Shown: positions 54,535-61,050 of the stretch, piece after piece | Position numbering within the stretch: position 1 is the first letter of the stretch | How the letters are laid out: each line of letters begins with the position of its first letter | Source: Streptomyces sp. NBC_00178 | GTDB lineage: Bacteria > Actinomycetota > Actinomycetes > Streptomycetales > Streptomycetaceae | Direction of reading: 5' to 3' | NCBI RefSeq assembly: GCF_036206005.1 | Contig: NZ_CP108143.1 | Coordinates: forward strand, 7,253,044-7,317,043 | DNA: 64,000 bases | Notes under the pieces: generated by a model | Seen by the model: only the letters and a program-made list of their open reading frames with translations | The model's database searches: none | Told to the model about the DNA's origin: nothing | Translations under genes and position numbers: made by a program

Positions 54535-55300
54535 GTGGCTGGTGTGATCACGGCGTCGGAGCCGTCTTGGATAGCCCCGTTCACCGGGTTGAGCCCGAGA
54601 CAGTTCGGGAAGCTGCTGACGGTGCTGCGGCGTGAGGGTGCGGATGCGGTCCGCAAGGGTCGGCCGTGGAGCCTTCCGCTGGAGGACCGGGCCCTGCTGG
54701 TCGCGGCGTACTGGCGCACAAACCTCACCATGCGGCAACTCGCTCCGCTGTTCGGTGTCTCGAAGTCCGCTGCCGACCGCATCATCGACCACCTCGGACC
54801 GATGCTCGCACTCCAGCCGCGCAAGCGGTTCGCCAAGGACACTGTCCTCATCGTGGACGGCACCCTCGTGCCCACCCGCGACCACGCCATTGCCGCGCAG
54901 TCGAAGAACTACCGTTACTCCACCAACCACCAGGTCGTCATCGACGCCGACACCCGCCTGGTCGTCGTGGTTGGCCGGCCGCTGCCTGGGAACCGCAACG
55001 ACTGCAAGGCGTGGGAGGAATCCGGCGCCAGAGCCGCCGTCGGCAAGACCCGGACGATCGCCGACGGCGGCTACCCGGGCACCGGACTCGTCATGCCCCA
55101 CCGCCGGCGCAAAGGCGAAGACCTGCCCGACTGGAAGGAAGCACAACAAGTCCCACAAGCAGGTCCGGGCCCGCGTCGAGCACGTCTTCGCCCGCATGAA
55201 GACCTGGAAGATCCTCCGCGACTGCCGCCTCCGAGGGGACGGAGTCCACCACGCCATGCTCGGCATCGCCCGCCTGCACAACCTCGCCCTCGCCGGATAG
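54535..55300 (+). pseudogene. IS5-type transposase, one frameshift
   Basis: It starts GTG 54535 (AGVITASEPSWIAPFTGLSP) with a helix-turn-helix (LAPLFGVSKSAADRIIDHLG), Asp in VLIVDGTLVPTRDH and second Asp in TRTIADGGYPGTGLVMPHRR. Near 55145 (GGAAGCACAACAAG) one or two bases are missing; the C-terminus with the final Glu (VRARVEHVFARMKTWKILRD) is in another frame and ends NLALAG at 55300. Confidence 0.85.
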
Positions 55301-55350
55301 ACGGCCGGACCCGACCACGATCGCCCAACCCCCGGCGACTCAGAGATCAT

Positions 55351-56601
55351 TTACGGGACAAGCCTTAGGGCGAGGAGGGCCGTGTCGTCGTCGAGTCCGT
55401 CGCCGAACCCGGCGAGGAGCCCAGTAAGGGCTGTGATCAAAGCTTTGGGTCCTGCCGGCGGTTGGGCTGCGGTGAAGGCGCGCAGGGCGTCCTCGCCGTA
55501 CAGCTCGCGGCCTGGCCCGGTGCGGGCCTCGGTCAGGCCGTCGGTGTAGAGGAGCAGGGTGTCGCCAGGTGACAGCTGAGTGCGGGCGGCGGTGAACTGG
55601 ACCTGGGGCAGGACGCCGATGAGCATTCCGCCCGGAGTGGGCAGGTAGTCGGCGCTGCCGTCCGCTCGCTGGATCAGGGCCGAAGGGTGACCGCCGGAAG
55701 CCAGGTGCACGCTGACAGCGTCATCGCCTTGTTCCAGGACACCGAATATGGCGGTGCAGTAGCGGGTGTCGCCGCTGCTGTACCGCTCGTGCAGCACCGT
55801 GTTCAGGGTGGTCAGCACGGTGACTGGATCGGCTTCGTGCAGGGCGGCGGCGCGCAACGTGTAGCGGGTCAGCGAGGTCACCGCGGCGGCTTGAGGACCC
55901 TTCCCGCACACGTCCCCGAGGAAGAACGCCCACCGGCCGGCGCCCAGGGGGAACAGGTCGTAGAAGTCTCCGCCCAGCAGATCCGGCGAAGCCGTGTGGT
56001 AGTGCGAAGCGGCATCCAGCCCCGGAATCATGGGCAGCTCGGCCGGCAGCAGGCTCTGCTGCAGGACGGCAAGCGCCTCCTGGAGCCGCTCACGGTCGGC
56101 CTCGGCCTGTCGGCGTGACTCCTCCGCGGCCCGGCGTCCTCGTAGCAGCTCGGTCTCGTAGGCACGACGGTCCCGGGCATCGAAGACGGTCGTCCGGATC
56201 AGCAGCGGCTCGCCGTCTTCGCTGGTCTTCACCCTGGATGTGACCAGCACCGGCATCCGGCCGGCAGCGGCTTTGATGTCCAGGGCGATGCCGCTGACCT
56301 CGCCCTTCATCTGCAACAGGGGGGCGTAGTGCGTCTCGTGGTAGAGCTTGCCACCGACGGTGAGCAGATCAGCGAACCGCATCCGCCCCACCACCCGGGA
56401 ACGGTCCAGGCCCAACCAGCCCAACAGGGTGGCGTTGATCTTCGCGATGGTGCCGTCCATCAGCGTCGACAGGTACCCGCAGGGAGCCTGCTCGTACAAC
56501 TCCTCAGCACTGTCCTCCAGCAGCGATGTGAACATCGCATCCGTGGCGGCCACGTCCTGTTCCTCGCCCGGCTCCGGCACCTGTTCGGTACGGCACATCA
56601 T
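55351..56601 (-). CDS. rsbP: PAS-PP2C serine phosphatase (RsbP-like)
   Basis: 416 residues from ATG 56601, which overlaps the stop of the RsbQ-like gene (TGATG). Domains: PAS (about 30-150, with GKLYHETHYAPLLQMKGEVS), coiled coil (about 165-200, RRAAEESRRQAEADRERLQE) and a SpoIIE-type PP2C domain (about 205-416, with GGDFYDLF, GDVCGKG and GDTLLLYTDGLTEAR metal-binding Asp motifs). RsbP dephosphorylates RsbV-P on energy stress and needs RsbQ. The last codons RLVP-stop come from the inserted IS end, replacing the natural C-terminus after ALLAL. The final PP2C Asp (DDDTALLAL) is kept, so activity is plausible. A duplicated PAS fragment is at 9556. Confidence 0.9.
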   Translation of the reverse strand: MMCRTEQVPEPGEEQDVAATDAMFTSLLEDSAEELYEQAPCGYLSTLMDGTIAKINATLLGWLGLDRSRVVGRMRFADLLTVGGKLYHETHYAPLLQMKGEVSGIALDIKAAAGRMPVLVTSRVKTSEDGEPLLIRTTVFDARDRRAYETELLRGRRAAEESRRQAEADRERLQEALAVLQQSLLPAELPMIPGLDAASHYHTASPDLLGGDFYDLFPLGAGRWAFFLGDVCGKGPQAAAVTSLTRYTLRAAALHEADPVTVLTTLNTVLHERYSSGDTRYCTAIFGVLEQGDDAVSVHLASGGHPSALIQRADGSADYLPTPGGMLIGVLPQVQFTAARTQLSPGDTLLLYTDGLTEARTGPGRELYGEDALRAFTAAQPPAGPKALITALTGLLAGFGDGLDDDTALLALRLVP

Positions 56602-57401
56602 CAGGCGGCTCCGACGAAGTCGGCGATCGCTGCGGCCGTGGCCTGCGGTGCGCTCAGCTGCGGGCAGTGCCCCGTCGCCTCCAGGGTGACCAGCCGACTG
56701 CCGGGGATTGCGTCGCGGACGTAGGTGCCGACCTCGCGGGGAGCGATCACGTCCTGCGTGCACTCGAGGACCAGCGTCGGCACGGTGACCGTCTTGAGGT
56801 CTGCGCGGCTGTCGGACAGGAACGTGGTGCGGGCGAAGACCCGGGCCATGTCCGGGTCGGTCGCGCAGAACGAGGTGGTCAGCTCCTGTCCGAGCTCCGG
56901 CCGGTCCTCGTTCCCCATGATGACCGGGGCCATCGCCGCCGACCAGCCCAGATAGTTCGATTCCAACGACTCCAGCAGCTCATCGATGTCATCCGAGCTG
57001 AACCCGCCCCGGTAGCCGTCTTCGTCGATGTAGCGGGGCGAAGGGGCAACCATCACCAAGCGGGAAAAACGCTCTGGCGCCTTCGCTGCCGCGAGCACAC
57101 CCACCATCGCGCTCACCGAGTGCCCCACGAACGTCACATCCCGCAGGTCCAGTTCTTCACAGATGTCCAGCACATCCGTGGCGTAGCCCTCCAGAGAGTT
57201 GTAGCGCCGCTCATCCCAGGCCGACGACTCCGCTTGGCCCGAGCCCACGTAGTCGAAGAGCACCACCCGATAGGTCTCCGCCAGAGCGGGAACGATCAGA
57301 CGCCACATGTTCTGGTCGCAGCCGAAGCCGTGCGCCAGCAGAAGTACCGGCCCGTCCGCACGGCCGGTCACGGTGACGTTGTTCCTGCGACAGATATCCA
57401 T
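56601..57401 (-). CDS. rsbQ: Alpha/beta hydrolase, RsbQ-like
   Basis: 266 residues from ATG 57401. The catalytic triad is Ser95 (GHSVS), Asp217 (CTQDVIAP) and His245 (TGHCPQ), nearly the same positions as in Bacillus RsbQ (Ser96, Asp219, His247). Other shared blocks are AHGFGCDQNMW, VVLFDYVGSGQ, DVLDICEELDLRDVTFVGHS and FCATDPDMARVFA. RsbQ is a small-molecule-hydrolysing partner that activates RsbP; it is also structurally close to plant karrikin/strigolactone receptors. Operon order rsbQ-rsbP-(IS)-STAS matches the energy-stress branch. Confidence 0.92.
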   Translation of the reverse strand: MDICRRNNVTVTGRADGPVLLLAHGFGCDQNMWRLIVPALAETYRVVLFDYVGSGQAESSAWDERRYNSLEGYATDVLDICEELDLRDVTFVGHSVSAMVGVLAAAKAPERFSRLVMVAPSPRYIDEDGYRGGFSSDDIDELLESLESNYLGWSAAMAPVIMGNEDRPELGQELTTSFCATDPDMARVFARTTFLSDSRADLKTVTVPTLVLECTQDVIAPREVGTYVRDAIPGSRLVTLEATGHCPQLSAPQATAAAIADFVGAA

Positions 57402-57424
57402 CTCCGCAGTCTCCCATTCCCTCC

Positions 57425-57667
57425 CCCCCGTTACCGTTTTCGTGGCTCCGCAATGGGGCCTCCGGCCTTCGGGTCCGGCATGACTTCCCCCCCCTTGTTG
57501 TTGATGATCCGGGGGGTGGTGTCACCGGGCCCGGAGGCATCGACGGACCGCTGATGAGGGGCTTGAGCACCGGCTTCACCCAAGCCGGAAGAGCTCTCCG
57601 TAACGTGGATGTGGCAGCTCGGTGCCCTGGCAAGGCCGGACGAAAGCGTGAGCGGAGGGGCCTGCGC
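57425..57667 (+). ncRNA. Candidate bridge-RNA leader of the IS110 element
   Basis: A 240-base non-coding leader precedes the IS110 recombinase gene. It contains GC-rich complementary blocks (for example GGGGCCTCCGGCC near 57453 and CCGGGCCCGGAGGC near 57528) and a segment shared with the leader of the truncated copy at 22521-22790 (GGGGTGGTGTCACCGGGCCC). In the IS110 group, a structured bridge RNA that specifies target and donor is encoded before the recombinase. Assignment here is by position, not by a confirmed fold. Confidence 0.35.
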
Positions 57668-58882
57668 GTGATCGACACCGGCGACATCGACGTCTTCCTC
57701 GGCCTGGACGTCGGCAAAGGCGAACACCACGCCACCGCCGTCACCCCGGCCGGCAAGAAGGCCTTCGACAAGCGGTTACCCAACACCGAGCCCAAGCTCC
57801 GTGAGCTCTTCGCCAAGCTGAAGGCCAAGCACGGAACGGTGCTGGTCGTGGTCGACCAGCCGGCCTCGATCGGCGCACTGCCGCTGGCAGTCGCGAGGGA
57901 CATGGGCTGCCCGGTCGCCTACCTGCCCGGGCTGACGATGCGGCGGATCGCCGACCTCTACCCCGGCGAGGCCAAGACCGACGCGAAGGACGCGTTCATC
58001 ATCGCGGACGCGGCCCGCGCGATGCCCCACACGCTGCGGGCCATCGACGGCGAGGACGAGACCATCGCCGAACTGGAGATGATCGTCGGCTTCGACGACG
58101 ACCTGGCCGGCGAAGCCACCAGGGTCGCGAACCGGCTGCACGGCCTGCTGACCCAGATCCATCCGTCGCTGGAGCGGGTGCTGGGACCGCGGTTGCAACA
58201 TCCGGCCGTCCTGACCTTGCTGGAGCGATTCGGGTCACCGGCCCAGATCCGCAAGGCCGGCCGCCGACGCCTGGTCACCCTGTTACGACCGAAGGCCCCG
58301 AGGATGGCCGAGCGGCTCGTCGAGGAGATCTTCGCCGCCCTGGACGAGCAGACTGTCACCGTTCCCGGCACCGAGGCGGCCGCACTGATCGTCCCGAGCC
58401 TGGCCGGATCCCTGGCCGCCGTCCTTGACCAGCGCAAACTTCTGGCCGCGAGGATCGAGGAACTCCTGGAGGCCCACCCTCTTTCGAAGGTCCTGAGGTC
58501 GATGCCAGGAGTCGGCGTCAGGACCGGAGCCAGGATCCTGATCGAGGTCGGCGACGGCAGCACCTTCCCGACCGCCGGCCACCTCGCCGCCTACGCCGGA
58601 CTCGCCCCAGCAACCCGCAGTTCAGGGTCCTCGATCCGCGGCGAACAGCCCTCCCGAAGAGGGAACAAGCAGATCAAGAGGGCTTTCTTCCTCTCCGCGT
58701 TCGCGGCCCTGGGCGACCCGGCATCGCGGGCCTACTACGACAAGAAGATCACCCAAGGGAAGCACCACACTCAGGCTCTGCTCTGCCTTGCCCGGCGCCG
58801 GGCCGACGTCCTCTTCGCGATGCTCCGCGACGGCACCTTCTACGAACCGCAGCCTGTTCGGGCCGTCGTTCCGCAGACCTAG
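57668..58882 (+). CDS. IS110-family recombinase, full length
   Basis: 404 residues from GTG 57668. The N-terminal DEDD RuvC-like domain has FLGLDVGKGEHHATAV, VVVDQPASIGALPLAVARDM and GEAKTDAKDAFIIADAARAM. The C-terminal domain has SMPGVGVRTGARILIEVGDG and a Ser-containing AAYAGLAPATRSSGSSIRGE. Intact frame. Its stop codon overlaps the stop of the convergent gene at 58879 (shared CTAG), so the element's 3' flank is very short or it inserted exactly at that gene's end. Other flanks have no inverted repeats, as expected for IS110. Confidence 0.92.
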   Translation: MIDTGDIDVFLGLDVGKGEHHATAVTPAGKKAFDKRLPNTEPKLRELFAKLKAKHGTVLVVVDQPASIGALPLAVARDMGCPVAYLPGLTMRRIADLYPGEAKTDAKDAFIIADAARAMPHTLRAIDGEDETIAELEMIVGFDDDLAGEATRVANRLHGLLTQIHPSLERVLGPRLQHPAVLTLLERFGSPAQIRKAGRRRLVTLLRPKAPRMAERLVEEIFAALDEQTVTVPGTEAAALIVPSLAGSLAAVLDQRKLLAARIEELLEAHPLSKVLRSMPGVGVRTGARILIEVGDGSTFPTAGHLAAYAGLAPATRSSGSSIRGEQPSRRGNKQIKRAFFLSAFAALGDPASRAYYDKKITQGKHHTQALLCLARRRADVLFAMLRDGTFYEPQPVRAVVPQT

Positions 58883-59337
58883 ACCATGGTCAGGAGGTGG
58901 TCCGTGGGGCCGTAGTCGATCTTCCAGTCGGCATAGACCCCCGCGGCGCCGTCCTTCTGGCACCGCAGCCCAACGGTCACCCAGCGGACCGATCCGTCGT
59001 CGGCCAGGGAGAACGCGACCGCGGTCTCGAACTCCTCGCTCCCGCACGGGCAGCAGGCCTCGCCCGGATCCGCGTCCTCCCAGAACTCCTCGCTATCCGC
59101 GATGAACGCACGGCCGCCACAACCAGCGCACACCCGCTCGGCTCCGCCCTCGACATCGTCGACGAGCACGAAGAACACGCGCCCGCCACACCCGCCGCAG
59201 ACGGAAGGAACGATCTTCACTGGACGGCCGTCGCCAGCGTTCCGGAGAAACACCGCGAGGTCCGCAGAGACACCCTCGCCAACCTGATCATCAGCATGCA
59301 CAGGCACATCGTTCCAGACGCCCGAACCAGCACCCAT
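58879..59337 (-). CDS. Zinc-ribbon-containing hypothetical protein
   Basis: 152 residues from ATG 59337 with AAGGTGG upstream (an in-frame start at 59364 is less likely). Three CxxC-type sites are visible: VCGGCGG, VCAGCGG and CCPCGS, suggesting two zinc ribbons. Other segments are acidic (EEFWEDADPGEACC) and a strand-rich end RWVTVGLRCQKDGAAGVYAD with YGPTDHLLTMV. This layout recurs in Streptomyces hypotheticals. Its last codons overlap the IS110 stop. No operon partner is evident. Confidence 0.7.
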   Translation of the reverse strand: MGAGSGVWNDVPVHADDQVGEGVSADLAVFLRNAGDGRPVKIVPSVCGGCGGRVFFVLVDDVEGGAERVCAGCGGRAFIADSEEFWEDADPGEACCPCGSEEFETAVAFSLADDGSVRWVTVGLRCQKDGAAGVYADWKIDYGPTDHLLTMV

Positions 59338-59397
59338 CCACCTTGACCAAAGAGATAGGGGCACCCCCCCCGTGCCCGACCTGCGGTCGCGAGGTCC

Positions 59398-59784
59398 TTG
59401 CTCAAGGTCCGGGAGGGCGGGACGCCGGACGCCGACTGCCGAGCGTCTGCATCCGAGCGGGCAGAGGCTGAAGCCCGAGCCGCCGAAGATGCGGTGCCCG
59501 GCTGCGGGGCCCGGAGCCGGGGAGGGGCCCCATCGGGTGGCGGGGGTCGTGTTCGCCGCTCACAGTGGCGTACGCGGATCTACGGTGCCGGGGTGGACTA
59601 CGAAGTACGGCGACGCGGCTACCGCAGCCTGCCCGACGTTCAGCGCGAGCTCGCGGGACGACGGGAGGGGCGGGCCCGGCTCCTGCGCGTCGCAGCCTGC
59701 CAGGACGACGGTGAGGGCCTGAGCGTGCGTGAGGCGGTCGCCCTGGCGGCGGTCCAGCTCGGCCTCCAGCCCCCGCCCGCCTGA
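59398..59784 (+). CDS. Hypothetical protein
   Basis: Up to 128 residues. An N-terminal Ala/Glu/Arg-rich helix (SERAEAEARAAEDAV) is followed by a Gly/Arg-rich stretch, then VDYEVRRRGYRSLPDVQREL and GLSVREAVALAAVQLGLQPP. Composition suggests a nucleic-acid-associated or coiled-coil protein. The start is uncertain and the Gly-rich middle looks poor. It converges with the VOC gene. Confidence 0.35.
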   Translation: MLKVREGGTPDADCRASASERAEAEARAAEDAVPGCGARSRGGAPSGGGGRVRRSQWRTRIYGAGVDYEVRRRGYRSLPDVQRELAGRREGRARLLRVAACQDDGEGLSVREAVALAAVQLGLQPPPA

Positions 59785-59853
59785 CGCCCTGACTGCGTCT
59801 CGGCGGATACCGGCGCCGACCTGCGACCTGGCGTCAATGTCACCGGCTTCGGC

Positions 59854-60369
59854 TTACAGCAGGTATTCACCCTCGGCATAGCCCAGCTTCTCGGTGGCAA
59901 GCTCGATCCTGAGGCCGTTGGGGTCAGCGACGAACAGGTTCAGTCCGTGGTCTCCCTTGATCTCCATGAACTCGATGTCGTGTTCGCGGAGACGGCCCAC
60001 GATCGTGGCGAAGTTCTCCTCCGTGACGGACAGACACAGGTGGTGGATGCCACCGATGGCCTCTGCGTAGTCCGGGTGCGGGTGGCCAGGGAAGTCGAAG
60101 AATGCGAGCAGGTTCCCGTTGCCTACGTCCATGAAGAAGTGGGTGGACCCGGCGTAGTCACGGTTCTCGAAGAGTTCCACGAGCGGGAAGCCCATGATGT
60201 CCCGGTAGAAGAGGATCGTCTCCTCCACATCCCGGCAGATGAAGGCGGCATGGTGAATTCCACGCGCGGCGGTCTTCGGACGGTCTGCGGCGGGGGCCAG
60301 GTACTTCACCTTGAGCTCTTCCTGGCGACGCCGAATGGCTTCCAGTGCTTCACCCTGCGGTTCGGTCAC
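59854..60369 (-). CDS. VOC (glyoxalase/dioxygenase) superfamily protein
   Basis: 171 residues from GTG 60369, with GAGAGG nine bases upstream. The N-terminal helix (EALEAIRRRQEELKVKYLAP) precedes two beta-alpha-beta-beta-beta modules: GIHHAAFICRDVEETILFYR (first metal His in IHHAAF), then GGIHHLCLSVTEENFATIVG (second His) and GLRIELATE (Glu ligand). The 2-His-1-carboxylate set is complete, so a metal-dependent dioxygenase, lyase or epimerase is likely; the substrate is unknown. A dyad at 60467-60484 upstream suggests MarR-type control. Confidence 0.85.
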   Translation of the reverse strand: MTEPQGEALEAIRRRQEELKVKYLAPAADRPKTAARGIHHAAFICRDVEETILFYRDIMGFPLVELFENRDYAGSTHFFMDVGNGNLLAFFDFPGHPHPDYAEAIGGIHHLCLSVTEENFATIVGRLREHDIEFMEIKGDHGLNLFVADPNGLRIELATEKLGYAEGEYLL

Positions 60370-60466
60370 GATGAGAACCTCTCTGATTTCGTGGTCGACG
60401 CGTCACGGATTGGCGCAGACACGACGGTGGCTGTCGCCCGGACAACGGGCTCCAGGTTAGCGTAAA

Positions 60467-60484
60467 TACTTGCCTAGTCAAGTA
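60467..60484. promoter_or_regulatory. MarR-type operator-like dyad
   Basis: TACTTG-CCTAGT-CAAGTA is a perfect 6-bp dyad with a palindromic-like core, about 100 bases upstream of the VOC gene start. TACTTGACTAGTCAAGTA-like sites are typical of MarR-family repressors of aromatic or stress genes. No MarR gene is in this window. Confidence 0.5.
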
Positions 60485-60505
60485 GGTTGATCTCGAGACC
60501 CTTGT

Positions 60506-60539
60506 AAGGACCCCGGCCACCCTGCGCCCCGGGGTCCTT
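60506..60539. terminator. Terminator of the subterminal operon
   Basis: AAGGACCCC pairs with GGGGTCCTT with a further CGG/CCG pairing inside, 20 bases beyond the stop of the reverse gene at 60558. Confidence 0.7.
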
Positions 60540-60557
60540 CTCCGCTCTCACCGCCGC

Positions 60558-61019
60558 TCACCAATCGTCAGGTGCGCTGCCCACCCACGCGATCGGCCGG
60601 CCCTCGCTGGTGCGGCCCCAGTGCGGTTCCTCCATCGAGGTCTCGTGACCGTCGGGCAACGCGCAGATCCGCCCCCAGCGGCCGTGCTTGCCCGCACAGA
60701 GCCCGGCGAGCCGGTCCGGGTCGCCCTCCGCCACGGCCTGGTCGTAGCGGTCCTGGAACGGCTGGAGACGGGCGCACCGCCCGTGCTTGCCCGGGCAGAG
60801 CCGGGACAGCACGGCCAGATCGGCGCTGCGCACGGCCTGGTCGTGGCAGTCCTGGAACACCTGTAAGGCGTGGCGTAGTTCCCGCCCGGTCCGGGCCTCC
60901 TCCGCACCGAGCATGGCCCGCAGCTGCCGCGCCTGCGGATCAGCCAGCAGCGCCGCGATCAACGTTTCCGCGTCCCGCCGCGCACGGCGCCGGGTGGGCC
61001 CGGAGACCGCCTCACGCAT
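60558..61019 (-). CDS. Subterminal hypothetical protein with repeated CxGKHGR motif
   Basis: 153 residues starting 32 bases after the helicase stop, so probably in one operon. The N-terminus is Arg-rich (TRRRARRDAETLIAALLADP). Two copies of a unit follow: FQDCHDQAV-n-LSRLCPGKHGR (about 60-85) and FQDRYDQAV-n-LAGLCAGKHGR (about 90-117). The tail is HWGRTSEGRPIAWVGSAPDDW. No family known to me. Location next to the terminal helicase suggests a conserved end-associated gene. Confidence 0.65.
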   Translation of the reverse strand: MREAVSGPTRRRARRDAETLIAALLADPQARQLRAMLGAEEARTGRELRHALQVFQDCHDQAVRSADLAVLSRLCPGKHGRCARLQPFQDRYDQAVAEGDPDRLAGLCAGKHGRWGRICALPDGHETSMEEPHWGRTSEGRPIAWVGSAPDDW

Positions 61020-61050
61020 CGCGACCGCACGTCTCCGTGCAGCTGACGGG

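Larger units (their letters stand above)
54157..55368. mobile_element. IS5-type unit enclosing an Imm35/YrhB-like gene, inserted in the rsb operon
   Basis: A perfect 18-bp inverted repeat, CTAAGGCTTGTCCCGTAA, lies at 54157-54174 and 55351-55368. A degraded copy of the same end is at 54509-54530 (CCTATTGGTCCTGGGATGAT), next to the transposase, where an ordinary element would begin. The outer pair adds 350 bases with one reverse gene. Another orphan end is at 16747. Confidence 0.85.
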
